NCBI GenBank assembly: GCA_030612495.1
Contig: JAUWNT010000024.1
Location: 1 to 19,819, forward strand
Length of the DNA: 19,819 bases
Direction of reading: 5' to 3'
DNA from: Candidatus Aminicenantota bacterium
GTDB taxonomy: Bacteria; Acidobacteriota; Aminicenantia; UBA2199
Shown here: positions 1 to 7,778 of the stretch, piece by piece
Layout of the letters: each line of letters opens with the position of its first letter
Position numbering within the stretch: position 1 is the first letter of the stretch
Notes under the pieces: model-generated
Database searches by the model: none
The model's input: the letters and a program-made list of their open reading frames with translations, nothing else
Told to the model about the DNA's origin: nothing
Program-made: the position numbers and the translations under genes

Positions 1-15
1 CTATTGATACTGTTT

Positions 16-900
16 TTATTTCAAAGCTATTTTTTTTCTGAATAAAAAGCTCATACCTATTCCGATTTCAAACATATTGAATATTATTAAAATTAAGGGC
101 CCAAAAATCGGTAAGAATTTGAGCATCAGATAAAAAGCAACACCCATAAAAATATGAAATGCAGGGGTAATATTTTTTAGATTTACGGTTTTTGTAATTT
201 TTATTCCTATAAAATAGAACAAAACAGTTCTTCCAAACATTATTAAAACAAAATAAAAGATTATAAGGATAAAAAGAAGAGGGATACCAATGATCACAAA
301 ACTCAATATTATGAATACTAAAAACAATAATATAAATGCGAGTACTGATAAAATCCCTGTTATTCCTATTCTTAACATATTTTTTTCAAATATCTCTTCA
401 GCATTATTTACCTTTTTAGGGATTATTGCAAAGATAATAAGAGCCAGAATAAGCCATAAGATAATTTTAGCAGCTTTAAAGAAAGTCATTGACCGAGAAT
501 CTGAAATTATTGGAAGAAGAGTTGTCTCAATCTTTTTTAATTCAAATTTAAAGTAAGAATATTCACCCTGAATTTTAATTCCAGGACCTTTTTCTAATTT
601 TCCCCCGATTACAATCAAATCACCTTTTATAAAGGCATTCTTATATATTTTTACATTAGATGAAATACATATCAAATCCTCTTCAACCTGGCCATAAAGT
701 TTTAATTTTCCTCCAATTATAATTATAGACTTATTAACTTTTCCTTTTATATCAATATTCCCGCCTATAGAAATAATATTATCATTAAAGGTTTCATTCT
801 TTTGAAGAATCAGATTTTTTTTAACCTTAAAACCAGAACTATATACAAAACTTATTGAGATTATAAAAAGAGAAATTAAAAATATAAAACTCTTTTTCAT
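16..900 (-). CDS. Bactofilin-like (polymer-forming) polytopic membrane protein
   Basis: The 294-residue product starts with a signal peptide or membrane anchor (KK then a hydrophobic run, residues 2-20). Residues about 28-112 form short beta repeats with recurring IGG steps (for example IISIGGNIDIKGKVNKSI), the pattern of bactofilin/CcmA-like polymer-forming domains. About five hydrophobic helices follow (roughly 143-160, 178-205, 206-232, 248-265, 267-286), ending in a basic tail. The repeat domain probably lies outside the cytoplasmic membrane and the helices anchor it. The ATG shares one base with the anti-sigma stop (TGATG), so the two are translationally coupled and the protein is likely part of that regulatory unit, perhaps an effector or sensor of envelope state. 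This layout differs from soluble cytoplasmic bactofilins. Function is inferred from fold resemblance and context only. Confidence 0.7.
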   Translation of the reverse strand: MKKSFIFLISLFIISISFVYSSGFKVKKNLILQKNETFNDNIISIGGNIDIKGKVNKSIIIIGGKLKLYGQVEEDLICISSNVKIYKNAFIKGDLIVIGGKLEKGPGIKIQGEYSYFKFELKKIETTLLPIISDSRSMTFFKAAKIILWLILALIIFAIIPKKVNNAEEIFEKNMLRIGITGILSVLAFILLFLVFIILSFVIIGIPLLFILIIFYFVLIMFGRTVLFYFIGIKITKTVNLKNITPAFHIFMGVAFYLMLKFLPIFGPLILIIFNMFEIGIGMSFLFRKKIALK

Positions 901-1457
901 CAGTTGTGCTCCTTTAATTTCTTATAAACTATCCTTGACACAAAATAAAAAACACTTATGAATATAGATAATATTATTAAACCAAATAATTGAGTTCCAA
1001 TATTCACATTAAATATTATCATAAACAACTTATTCAAGACCTTAAAAATCGCATAAACTGATGAAAAAATATTTGAAATAGCTGTGATTATTGAAGTTAT
1101 CCAATTGAAAGTTGAATTTGATGTTAATTTGAATGCCTGAATAATACTATTATTATCAAAATCAAAATAAATATATACCCATGAAACAAGTGATATAAAA
1201 CTTAATGAAATAAGTACAAATATAGAAGAATATGTTGGAATTTTAGAGAACAATCTATTCATAACAAATTTTTCAATTTTAGCAGGAGGTTCTTTATAAA
1301 CAGGGTTAATTAATAATTTTTCCATTTTTTTAAATTGTTCATACTTTGCCCTGCATTTTTCACATACTATCAAGTGATCTCTTATAATTGATTGCTCATA
1401 TCTATTGAGACTCTTATCTATATATTCCTGAATCGTTTTATTTTTCAAGCATTCCAT
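900..1457 (-). CDS. Zinc-binding (ZAS) membrane anti-sigma factor
   Basis: The 185-residue protein opens with a zf-HC2/ZAS anti-sigma domain: Cys3, then His28-x3-Cys32-x2-Cys35 (HLIVCEKC), followed by a helical linker. A membrane segment spans about 77-98. A further amphipathic or hydrophobic stretch (118-150) and a second clear helix (155-177) precede a basic tail. In this family the N-terminal zinc domain binds and holds its cognate ECF sigma factor at the membrane. It follows and overlaps the ECF sigma gene by 20 bases. I chose ATG at 1457: GGAG at 1468-1471 is 10 bases upstream. An in-frame TTG at 1466 would add three residues but lies only one base from that GGAG. The stop overlaps the next start by one base. 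The role is well supported; the signal sensed is unknown. Confidence 0.87.
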   Translation of the reverse strand: MECLKNKTIQEYIDKSLNRYEQSIIRDHLIVCEKCRAKYEQFKKMEKLLINPVYKEPPAKIEKFVMNRLFSKIPTYSSIFVLISLSFISLVSWVYIYFDFDNNSIIQAFKLTSNSTFNWITSIITAISNIFSSVYAIFKVLNKLFMIIFNVNIGTQLFGLIILSIFISVFYFVSRIVYKKLKEHN

Positions 1458-2046
1458 CTTTTTCAATCTCCTTTCTTAATAGATCTTTTGCTTTAAAAAT
1501 TCTATTTTTTACAGTTCCAATTGGCAAACTGGTAACTTCTGATATTTCATCATACTTTAGTTCTTGAATATATCTTAATAAAATTAACTCTTTATATTTT
1601 ATAGGTAATAAATTTACTGTTTTCCACAAATATGATTTTACCTCTTCCCTTTCAAGAACATCAGCCCCATCTTCTTTTATTGAATGCTTATTCGCATATG
1701 CATACTTTTTATATGCTCTGTCATCATCAAGAGAGTCCACATACGTCTGATTTTTTCTTATGTAATCAATAACAAGGTTGTAACATATTCTATATGCCCA
1801 TGTTGAAAATTTATATTCAAAATTATATTTATGAAGCTTTGTAAATATTTTTATGAAAAAGTCCTGTGTTAGTTCAATTGCGACCTGTTCATCTCTAACC
1901 ATTCTCATGGTAAAGTTAAAAATCCTTTTGTTATACTTTCTCATAATTTCCTCAAATGATGATTCTTTACCTTTCAGTATCTTCTCTATTAATATCTTAT
2001 CATCATCCAGAACTATTTTACGGTTTTTTGAGGAAAAAGTTTTCAT
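1438..2046 (-). CDS. ECF-family RNA polymerase sigma factor
   Basis: The 202-residue protein has the two-domain layout of group 4 (ECF) sigma factors. Sigma region 2 covers about residues 28-98, including the core-binding ELTQDFFIKIF segment and the -10-reading FSTWAYRICYNLVIDYIRK segment (80-98). An acidic linker follows, then sigma region 4 at about 140-195, with LPIKYKELILLRYIQEL and a helix-turn-helix around EISEVTSLPIGTVKNRIFKA. Sigma regions 1.1 and 3 are absent. The ATG overlaps the stop of the LolA-like gene as ATGA (2043-2046) and has no clear Shine-Dalgarno of its own, so coupling is likely. The downstream gene is its presumed anti-sigma factor. Membrane release of this sigma would be expected to activate envelope-related promoters, but no target promoter can be identified here. 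Confidence 0.92.
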   Translation of the reverse strand: MKTFSSKNRKIVLDDDKILIEKILKGKESSFEEIMRKYNKRIFNFTMRMVRDEQVAIELTQDFFIKIFTKLHKYNFEYKFSTWAYRICYNLVIDYIRKNQTYVDSLDDDRAYKKYAYANKHSIKEDGADVLEREEVKSYLWKTVNLLPIKYKELILLRYIQELKYDEISEVTSLPIGTVKNRIFKAKDLLRKEIEKDGMLEK

Positions 2047-2620
2047 TGCATATTTATTATATCAACATCTTCAGGCAATTTTAACAAAAAATCTTTTTTA
2101 TTTACTTTGGCTCTTTTCCTATATTTTTTAAAAACATATATATACTTTGCTCCTGTCTGGTCTTTCTGTATTACTTTTACAGGTAACCAATTCTTTCCAA
2201 TTGAAATTTCAAAATCAAGATCTTCTGATGCTTTTTTTATATAAATTTTTCTTTTTTTCTCATCACATTTTATAAAACCTGAGATTTCATCAGAGAATAA
2301 AAGCTGCCATATCCATTTTTTATTCTCTTCATTGATCTTATTTATGATTACTTGATTATCTTCTCTATCATAAAATTGGTATTCATCTTCATTTATTATA
2401 CAAACCTTATAGTCCGGGCTTGTATAAGTCCATCTTATTTTAGAAACATTTTTAAATAGAATTTCACCCTTCTCTTCAATTTCAAGCTCATTATCTATAT
2501 AAACCTGTTGAATAAAATCTACTTTAAATGGTTTTGCGTTATTTATTGTTTGTCTGACTTTAGATAAAACAGAATTGTCCTGAGTAAAGCTTAAACTAAA
2601 AAAGCTAAAAAAAAAAACAT
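2043..2620 (-). CDS. LolA-like outer-membrane lipoprotein carrier, start out of frame
   Basis: Reading minus-strand codons back from the TGA at 2043-2045 gives about 181 continuous residues beginning QDNSVLSKVRQ. They contain LolA hallmarks: KPFKVDFIQQVY, KGEILF, KIRWTYTSPDYK and a late KNWLPVKVI strand. LolA proteins shuttle lipoproteins across the periplasm and are about 200 residues with a signal peptide. The codons just upstream (FFSFFSLSFT) look like a signal peptide core, but this frame has no ATG, GTG or TTG start. The nearby ATG (2618-2620) is followed by 11 T, which puts it out of frame and into a stop at 2591. One extra T would give a 192-residue preprotein. The frame is otherwise open up to the phosphate butyryltransferase stop. 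A sequence error, slippage, phase variation or an ATT start (2622-2624) are all possible. The stop overlaps the sigma start. Confidence 0.75.
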
Positions 2621-2630
2621 AAATAAAATT

Positions 2631-3539
2631 TTAGTTTTCAGCAATTATCACTCCCAATGCAACTGAATTTAATTTATCAATATCACTTTCATTTCTAGAT
2701 GGTATTAATATTGGAATTTTAGCTCCCATAACAATATGACCAACTGGTATTTTCAGATAATATGTAAAAGATTTTCCAAAAATATTTCCAGCTTCAATAT
2801 TTGGAACAACCATAATTTGAACATGTCCTGCAACTGAATTTGTTACACCTTTATGCTCTGCAGCTTCCGGAGATACTGCCATATCAAGAGCAATAGGTCC
2901 ATATACATCACAACCCTTAATTTCTCCCCTTTTATTCATTTCATACAACTCTCTTGCATCAATAGTTGCAGGCATTTTCTCACTAACAGTCTCTTTAGCA
3001 GTTAAAATGCCAACTTTAGGTCTTTCATATCCAAGCTTATGAAATGCCTTCACTGCATTTTCTATTATTTGCTTCTTTTGAATAAGATCAGGTAATATAT
3101 TTACACCTCCATCAGTCATAGCGAGAAGCCCATCATAATTATCTCCAGGATTCTCAACAAAAAGAATATCTGAAAATAGATTTCCTGTTCTTAATCCTTT
3201 TTCTTTATCTAAAGTAGGCTTTAATAATTTTGATGTTGAAAGAAAACCCTTTAATATAACCTGTACCCTTTTTTCTCTTGCAAGTTTAACAATTTTGGAT
3301 GCAGAATCTTCTTGAGAAAAAGAATTTATTATTTCAAAGTCCTTTTCATCTCCTCCATTTGATTTTATAAGCTTAATGATTTTATCTCTATTTCCACACA
3401 AAATAAAGTCAGCAATATTCTCTTTTTTAGATTTGATTATAGTATTTATTGAAATCACATCCTCAGGTGCAGGAACCCCCACAACAACTCCTTTTTTCTC
3501 TTTTGCTTTCTTTAATAACTCCTCAAAATCCTTGATCAT
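2631..3539 (-). CDS. ptb: Phosphate butyryltransferase (PTA/PTB family)
   Basis: The 302-residue protein matches the Ptb branch of the phosphotransacylase family in length and motifs: VVVGVPAPEDVISI near the N terminus, LAMTDGGVNILPDLIQKK in the middle, and a C-terminal KIPVGHIVMGAKIPILIPSR (263-282). Family members exchange phosphate and CoA on short-chain acyl groups (butyryl-CoA to butyryl phosphate), feeding ATP synthesis through an acyl kinase. No butyrate kinase gene is in this window. An AAGGAGG-type site lies a few bases before the ATG, and the gene starts 27 bases after the rho stop. Substrate could also be another branched or short acyl-CoA, or acetyl-CoA, because the family is hard to separate by eye. 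Its TAA lies 10 bases before the ATG of the LolA-like gene. Confidence 0.85.
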   Translation of the reverse strand: MIKDFEELLKKAKEKKGVVVGVPAPEDVISINTIIKSKKENIADFILCGNRDKIIKLIKSNGGDEKDFEIINSFSQEDSASKIVKLAREKRVQVILKGFLSTSKLLKPTLDKEKGLRTGNLFSDILFVENPGDNYDGLLAMTDGGVNILPDLIQKKQIIENAVKAFHKLGYERPKVGILTAKETVSEKMPATIDARELYEMNKRGEIKGCDVYGPIALDMAVSPEAAEHKGVTNSVAGHVQIMVVPNIEAGNIFGKSFTYYLKIPVGHIVMGAKIPILIPSRNESDIDKLNSVALGVIIAEN

Positions 3540-3566
3540 ACAGCCTCCTTCTCTTTAATTCCCTTT

Positions 3567-4832
3567 TTACATTCCCTGAGACATCATTTTCATAAAATCT
3601 GCATTTGCTTTTGTTTTTGATAACTTTTCTATCAGTAATTCCATTGCCTCCACTTCAGTCATCTGAGATAAAACCTTTCTTAATATCCAGATCTTATTCA
3701 ATTCATCTTTTTCAATAAGTAATTCCTCTTTTCTTGTTCCAGAGCGATGAATATCAATTGAAGGAAATACACGTTTGTCAACAAGTTTTCTATCAAGGTT
3801 AATCTCCATATTACCTGTACCTTTAAACTCTTCAAAAATAACATCATCCATTCTACTTCCAGTTTCAACAAGAGCTGTTGCAAGTATTGTCAAACTTCCG
3901 CCTTCTTCAATGTTTCTTGCAGCTCCAAAGAACTTTTTTGGCTTATTCAATGCATTTGCATCAATTCCCCCGGAAAGTACCTTTCCAGAAGAAGGTATTA
4001 TAGCATTATGTGCTCTGGCAAGACGTGTTATAGAATCAAGCAGAATAACAACATCTTTACCCATTTCAACCAATCTTTTTGCCTTTTCCAGAACAATATC
4101 AGCAACCTTTGTATGTCTTATGGGTACTTCATCAAAAGTTGAAGATATTACTTCCCCATTTACATTTCTACTCATATCAGTGACTTCTTCAGGTCTTTCA
4201 TCTATTAACAAAACTATTAATGTTATTTCAGGATGATTAATTTCAATGGATTTTGCTATACTCTGTAATATCATTGTTTTCCCTGTTCTTGGAGCAGCAA
4301 CTATTAAGCCTCTCTGACCCTTACCAATTGGAGTTAATAAATTCATAACTCTACCTGAGATATTATCAGAACAGGTTTCTAAATTTATTTTCTCTTCTGG
4401 ATAAAGTGGGGTTAATTTTTCAAATTTTTTGTTTTTTCTGATTTTCAAAACATGTTCAGGATCTTCTGAATTAACTGCTTCTACACTTAACAAGGCAAAA
4501 TATTTTTCTCCGCCTTTAGGAGGCCTTACAGAACCTGAGATAGTATCACCTGTTCTTAAATCAAATTTATTCACCTGAGATGGAGAAACATATATATCCT
4601 CTGAACTCGACAGATAAGAATATTCCTCAAATCTTAAAAAACCATAACCATCATTATGAATTTCAATTACTCCCTCAGCAAATAACTTACCATTAGCACT
4701 AGCCTGTGCATTTAATATGCTAAAGTAAAGTGAATTTTTATCACTTACATCAACATCTTTAATGTCATACTCTTTAACAGCTTCTTTTAATTCATTAATC
4801 TTCATTTCTTGTAAATCTCTTAGTGAATACAT
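3567..4832 (-). CDS. rho: Transcription termination factor Rho
   Basis: The 421-residue RNA/DNA helicase is close to the usual 419 of enterobacterial Rho, so it lacks the long inserts seen in some phyla. Order: N-terminal helical domain (1-45); CSD/OB RNA-binding fold with RNP1-like GYGFLRF (62-68); and RecA-like ATPase with P-loop APRTGKT (180-186), DERPEEVTDM (211-220), Walker B VVILLD (261-266), Q-loop LSGGIDANAL (286-295) and a C-terminal R-loop region around FKGTGNMEI. The P-loop reads APRTGKT where E. coli has PPKAGKT. Rho is a hexamer that ends transcription at unstructured RNA and limits antisense RNA. The Shine-Dalgarno AAAGGAG overlaps the engB stop, six bases upstream. Its place between protein quality-control genes and ptb suggests operon membership rather than functional pairing. 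Confidence 0.97.
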   Translation of the reverse strand: MYSLRDLQEMKINELKEAVKEYDIKDVDVSDKNSLYFSILNAQASANGKLFAEGVIEIHNDGYGFLRFEEYSYLSSSEDIYVSPSQVNKFDLRTGDTISGSVRPPKGGEKYFALLSVEAVNSEDPEHVLKIRKNKKFEKLTPLYPEEKINLETCSDNISGRVMNLLTPIGKGQRGLIVAAPRTGKTMILQSIAKSIEINHPEITLIVLLIDERPEEVTDMSRNVNGEVISSTFDEVPIRHTKVADIVLEKAKRLVEMGKDVVILLDSITRLARAHNAIIPSSGKVLSGGIDANALNKPKKFFGAARNIEEGGSLTILATALVETGSRMDDVIFEEFKGTGNMEINLDRKLVDKRVFPSIDIHRSGTRKEELLIEKDELNKIWILRKVLSQMTEVEAMELLIEKLSKTKANADFMKMMSQGM

Positions 4833-4838
4833 TATTTT

Positions 4839-5414
4839 CTACTCCTTTAATGCTTTATCTATATATTTAAGCAACTTGTTTTTACCTTCATCAGATTTTA
4901 TCGTAAAAGGAATTACACTTAAACCAAACCTCTCTTGAAAGCTGCTTATTTGATTTTTTAAAAAAGAATTTTTGACTTTATCACACTTTGTCAGGGTTGT
5001 CAAGATCTTAAAATTTTTTTCTGTGATTTTTAATAATGTATCAAGGTCAGAATTCATAAATCCCCTTCTTGAATCAATTAAGATCACTATTAATTTAATA
5101 TTCTCTGTTTTCTCAAAAAAATCTGTAATCAACAATTTCACTCTATCACTCTCTTTTTTTGATATTTTTGCAAATCCATATCCCGGGAAATCTACAAAAT
5201 AAAATTCTTCATTTATAAAATAATAATTTATACTTACTGTTTTACCCGGTTTTGAGCTTATCCTTGCCAATTTTTTTCTACTTAAAATTTTATTTATTAA
5301 TGAAGATTTTCCAACATTAGATCTTCCAATAAATACAATTTTGGGGAGTTTATCATTAATTACTTCTTTTTTAAAAAAAGATGTTTTAGCTAACTCAACA
5401 TTCTTAATTTTCAT
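4839..5414 (-). CDS. engB: Ribosome-biogenesis GTP-binding protein EngB/YsxC
   Basis: The 191-residue TRAFAC-class GTPase has the EngB order of G motifs: G1 GRSNVGKSS (30-38), a switch region with KPGKTVSINYY (55-65), G3 DFPGYG (75-80), G4 TKCD (142-145) and a G5-like KSDEG (173-177). EngB (YsxC/YihA) assists late assembly of the large ribosomal subunit in the cytoplasm. It follows lon with a 33-base gap and precedes rho by six bases. Lon next to engB is a common bacterial arrangement. No clear Shine-Dalgarno is visible before the ATG. The upstream gap holds a 15-base AT-only palindrome. Confidence 0.96.
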   Translation of the reverse strand: MKIKNVELAKTSFFKKEVINDKLPKIVFIGRSNVGKSSLINKILSRKKLARISSKPGKTVSINYYFINEEFYFVDFPGYGFAKISKKESDRVKLLITDFFEKTENIKLIVILIDSRRGFMNSDLDTLLKITEKNFKILTTLTKCDKVKNSFLKNQISSFQERFGLSVIPFTIKSDEGKNKLLKYIDKALKE

Positions 5415-5431
5415 AACATTCAGTTTTAGTT

Positions 5432-5446
5432 ACTTTAAATTAAAGT
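5432..5446. repeat. AT-only palindrome between lon and engB
   Basis: The sequence actttaaattaaagt is a perfect inverted repeat with 7-base arms and a one-base centre, in the 33-base lon-engB gap. It is too AT-rich and too tight to make a strong RNA hairpin and has no T tract placed as in a terminator. In AT-rich DNA such palindromes arise by chance. It could be a weak protein-binding site, but nothing else supports that. Confidence 0.3.
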
Positions 5447-5447
5447 T

Positions 5448-7778
5448 CTATTGTATTTTTGAATTCAAAAAGGGTTTTATCGCCCTACTATTTATATTTT
5501 TTATTTTTATTGGTTTCTCCAAAACAATATCCAATAACTCATTCATATTATCAATAAAAAAGATTCTTATATTTTTTCTAATATCTTCAGGAATATCCTC
5601 TTCATAATCTTTTTTGTTTTCAAGAGGAATTAATAGATTTTTTATTCCATACCTATGAGCAGCTATGATCTTTTCTTTAATACCTCCAACAGGAAGTATT
5701 TTCCCTCTCAGAGTAATTTCTCCTGTCATTGCGTAATTTGATTTAACAGGAATACCTGTTAAAAGTGAAATTATTGAAACTGCAAGAGTAACACCAGCTG
5801 AAGGTCCCTCTTTTGGTACAGCACCTTCAGGGATATTTAGATGTATGTTATATTTCTCAATTTCATCTATATCTAAATCTAAATCAGATAGTTTTAACTT
5901 TGCATAACTAAATGCGGTTGAAGAAGACTCTCTCATTATTTCGCCCAGTCTGCCTGTTAATATGAGCTCTCCCTTACCTTTTAAAAATCCTGATTCAATT
6001 ATAATAATATCTCCACCAACTGCAGTCCATGCAAGACCAGTCGCAACTCCAACCTCATTTTTATTCGATATTTTGAGCATATTGAATTTTGTTATTCCCA
6101 GATATTTTCTCAATTGAGCTTCATCAAGCTCAAATTTCTTTTTGTCTTTTTCAGATACTTCATTTTCTACTAGATTACGTGCAATTTTTCTCATTATAAT
6201 TGCAATTTGTCTTTCTAAATTCCTTACACCTGATTCTCTTGTATAACCATTGATTATTTTTAAAATCAAATCATCTTCAATAATAATATTATCTGGATTT
6301 AACCCGTTTTTCTTTGCCTGCTTTTTTATCAAAAACCTCTTTGCTATTTGAAGTTTCTCTCTCTCACTATAACCTGACATTTCTATTATTTCCATTCTAT
6401 CTTTTAAAGCTGGAGGAATAGGTTCAATAGTATTAGCAGTTGTTATGAAAAAAACCCGAGATAGATCTATTTCAATATCAATATAATGGTCAATGAACTC
6501 AAAATTCTCTTCAGGGTCAAGTACTTCAATTAATGCTGAAGCAGGATCTCCCCTGAAATCTGAACTTAATTTATCTATTTCATCCAACAAAAAAACAGGG
6601 TTCATATATTTGGCTTTTTTCAATCCCTTTATGATCTGACCAGGGTAAGAGCCAATGTAAGTCCTTCTGTGACCCCTTATCTCTGCCTCATCCTTTACAC
6701 CTCCCAGAGATGTCCTTACAAATGCTTTATTGAGTGCCCTTGCAATTGATTTTGACAAAGAACTCTTTCCAACTCCGGGTGGTCCAACCAAGCAGAGAAT
6801 TTCACCTCCTAAATCTTTTACAAGTTGCCTTACTGCAAGATAATCAAGAATCCTATCTTTAACCTTGTTAAGCCCATAATGATCTTCATCTAATATTATT
6901 GAAGCCTTTTTTATATCTTCATTCTCTTTTTTAAATTTATTCCATGGGATTGCAAGTAGCCAATCAAGATAATATCTTGAAACCGTGCTTTCAGCAGAAT
7001 ATGGGGCCATCATTGATAACCTTTCAAGCTCTTCGTTTGCCCTGATTTTTACACGTTCCGGAAATTTTGATGTGTCTATTTTTTTTCTATAATTTCCAAT
7101 ATCATTATCCTGGATGTCATTTTTAGCTTTTCTTGTTTTAGATTCTCCAATTGATCTTAATCTAAACACTTCTTTTTTTAATATATTGTAAACTCTTAAT
7201 CCACGTTTATATACATCTAACTCTTCCAATAATGACTGCTTTACTTTTATTGCAATATTTAGAATAGAAATAATAATATCTGTTATTTCAGAAACCTGAT
7301 TTGTTTCCAGCTTAGCCACAATACTACGAAGTTTTATTCTTTTTAAACTTATATACTCCTCAAAAATTGTAATAAGATCTTTAGACAATGCAAATAGATT
7401 TTTCTCGGTTTCAAACCTCTCTTCAAGTACTGAAACTTCAACAAGAAAATACTCATCCTCTCTAATAAATTTTATTACCTTACCCCTTTTTAAGCCCTGT
7501 ATTATTACTCTAAAACTTCCATTGTTTTGTTCAGAAGACTTTTCAATCTTTGCAATAACACCCACGCTATATATCTCTGTTGAATCCGGATTTTCACTTA
7601 ATTGATTCTTTTGAACTGACAAAAATATTAATTTATTATATTTTTCAACTGAATTTTTAAGAGAATTTATTGATTTTTCTCTTCCAACGAGTATTGGAAT
7701 AATCGTAGAGGGGAATGTTACCAGTTCCCTCAAAGGTATTAAAGGAAGAGTTAACTTTTTATTTTTTACGCTATCCAT
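5448..7778 (-). CDS. lon: ATP-dependent Lon protease (LonA)
   Basis: The 776-residue protein is full length (E. coli Lon is 784). Order: N-terminal substrate-binding LON domain (about 10-205, opening LPLIPLRELVTFPSTIIPI); linker coiled coil; AAA+ module with Walker A GPPGVGKS (332-339) and Walker B VFLLDEID (395-402); C-terminal protease domain with catalytic Ser660 in PKEGPSAG and Lys701 in GGIKEK, the Ser-Lys dyad of LonA. Lon degrades misfolded and some regulatory proteins as a cytoplasmic hexamer. Its ATG lies within the last codons of clpX (13-base overlap), with no strong Shine-Dalgarno, implying coupling. No membrane segments are seen, which argues against the archaeal LonB type. Confidence 0.98.
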   Translation of the reverse strand: MDSVKNKKLTLPLIPLRELVTFPSTIIPILVGREKSINSLKNSVEKYNKLIFLSVQKNQLSENPDSTEIYSVGVIAKIEKSSEQNNGSFRVIIQGLKRGKVIKFIREDEYFLVEVSVLEERFETEKNLFALSKDLITIFEEYISLKRIKLRSIVAKLETNQVSEITDIIISILNIAIKVKQSLLEELDVYKRGLRVYNILKKEVFRLRSIGESKTRKAKNDIQDNDIGNYRKKIDTSKFPERVKIRANEELERLSMMAPYSAESTVSRYYLDWLLAIPWNKFKKENEDIKKASIILDEDHYGLNKVKDRILDYLAVRQLVKDLGGEILCLVGPPGVGKSSLSKSIARALNKAFVRTSLGGVKDEAEIRGHRRTYIGSYPGQIIKGLKKAKYMNPVFLLDEIDKLSSDFRGDPASALIEVLDPEENFEFIDHYIDIEIDLSRVFFITTANTIEPIPPALKDRMEIIEMSGYSEREKLQIAKRFLIKKQAKKNGLNPDNIIIEDDLILKIINGYTRESGVRNLERQIAIIMRKIARNLVENEVSEKDKKKFELDEAQLRKYLGITKFNMLKISNKNEVGVATGLAWTAVGGDIIIIESGFLKGKGELILTGRLGEIMRESSSTAFSYAKLKLSDLDLDIDEIEKYNIHLNIPEGAVPKEGPSAGVTLAVSIISLLTGIPVKSNYAMTGEITLRGKILPVGGIKEKIIAAHRYGIKNLLIPLENKKDYEEDIPEDIRKNIRIFFIDNMNELLDIVLEKPIKIKNINSRAIKPFLNSKIQ

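Noticed and set aside
290..556. 88-codon plus-strand open frame
   Set aside because: Antisense to the membrane-helix region of the bactofilin-like gene; low-complexity composition and no domain.
1458..1466. TTG start three codons before the anti-sigma ATG
   Set aside because: It is one base from the GGAG, too close for initiation; the ATG at 1457 is better placed.
3775..4236. 153-codon plus-strand open frame
   Set aside because: It lies antisense inside rho, whose protein is conserved along its full length, and has no recognisable domain or start site.
5432..5446. Palindrome as a terminator after lon
   Set aside because: All A/T, one-base centre and no following T tract; it could not form a stable terminator and the next gene is tightly placed.
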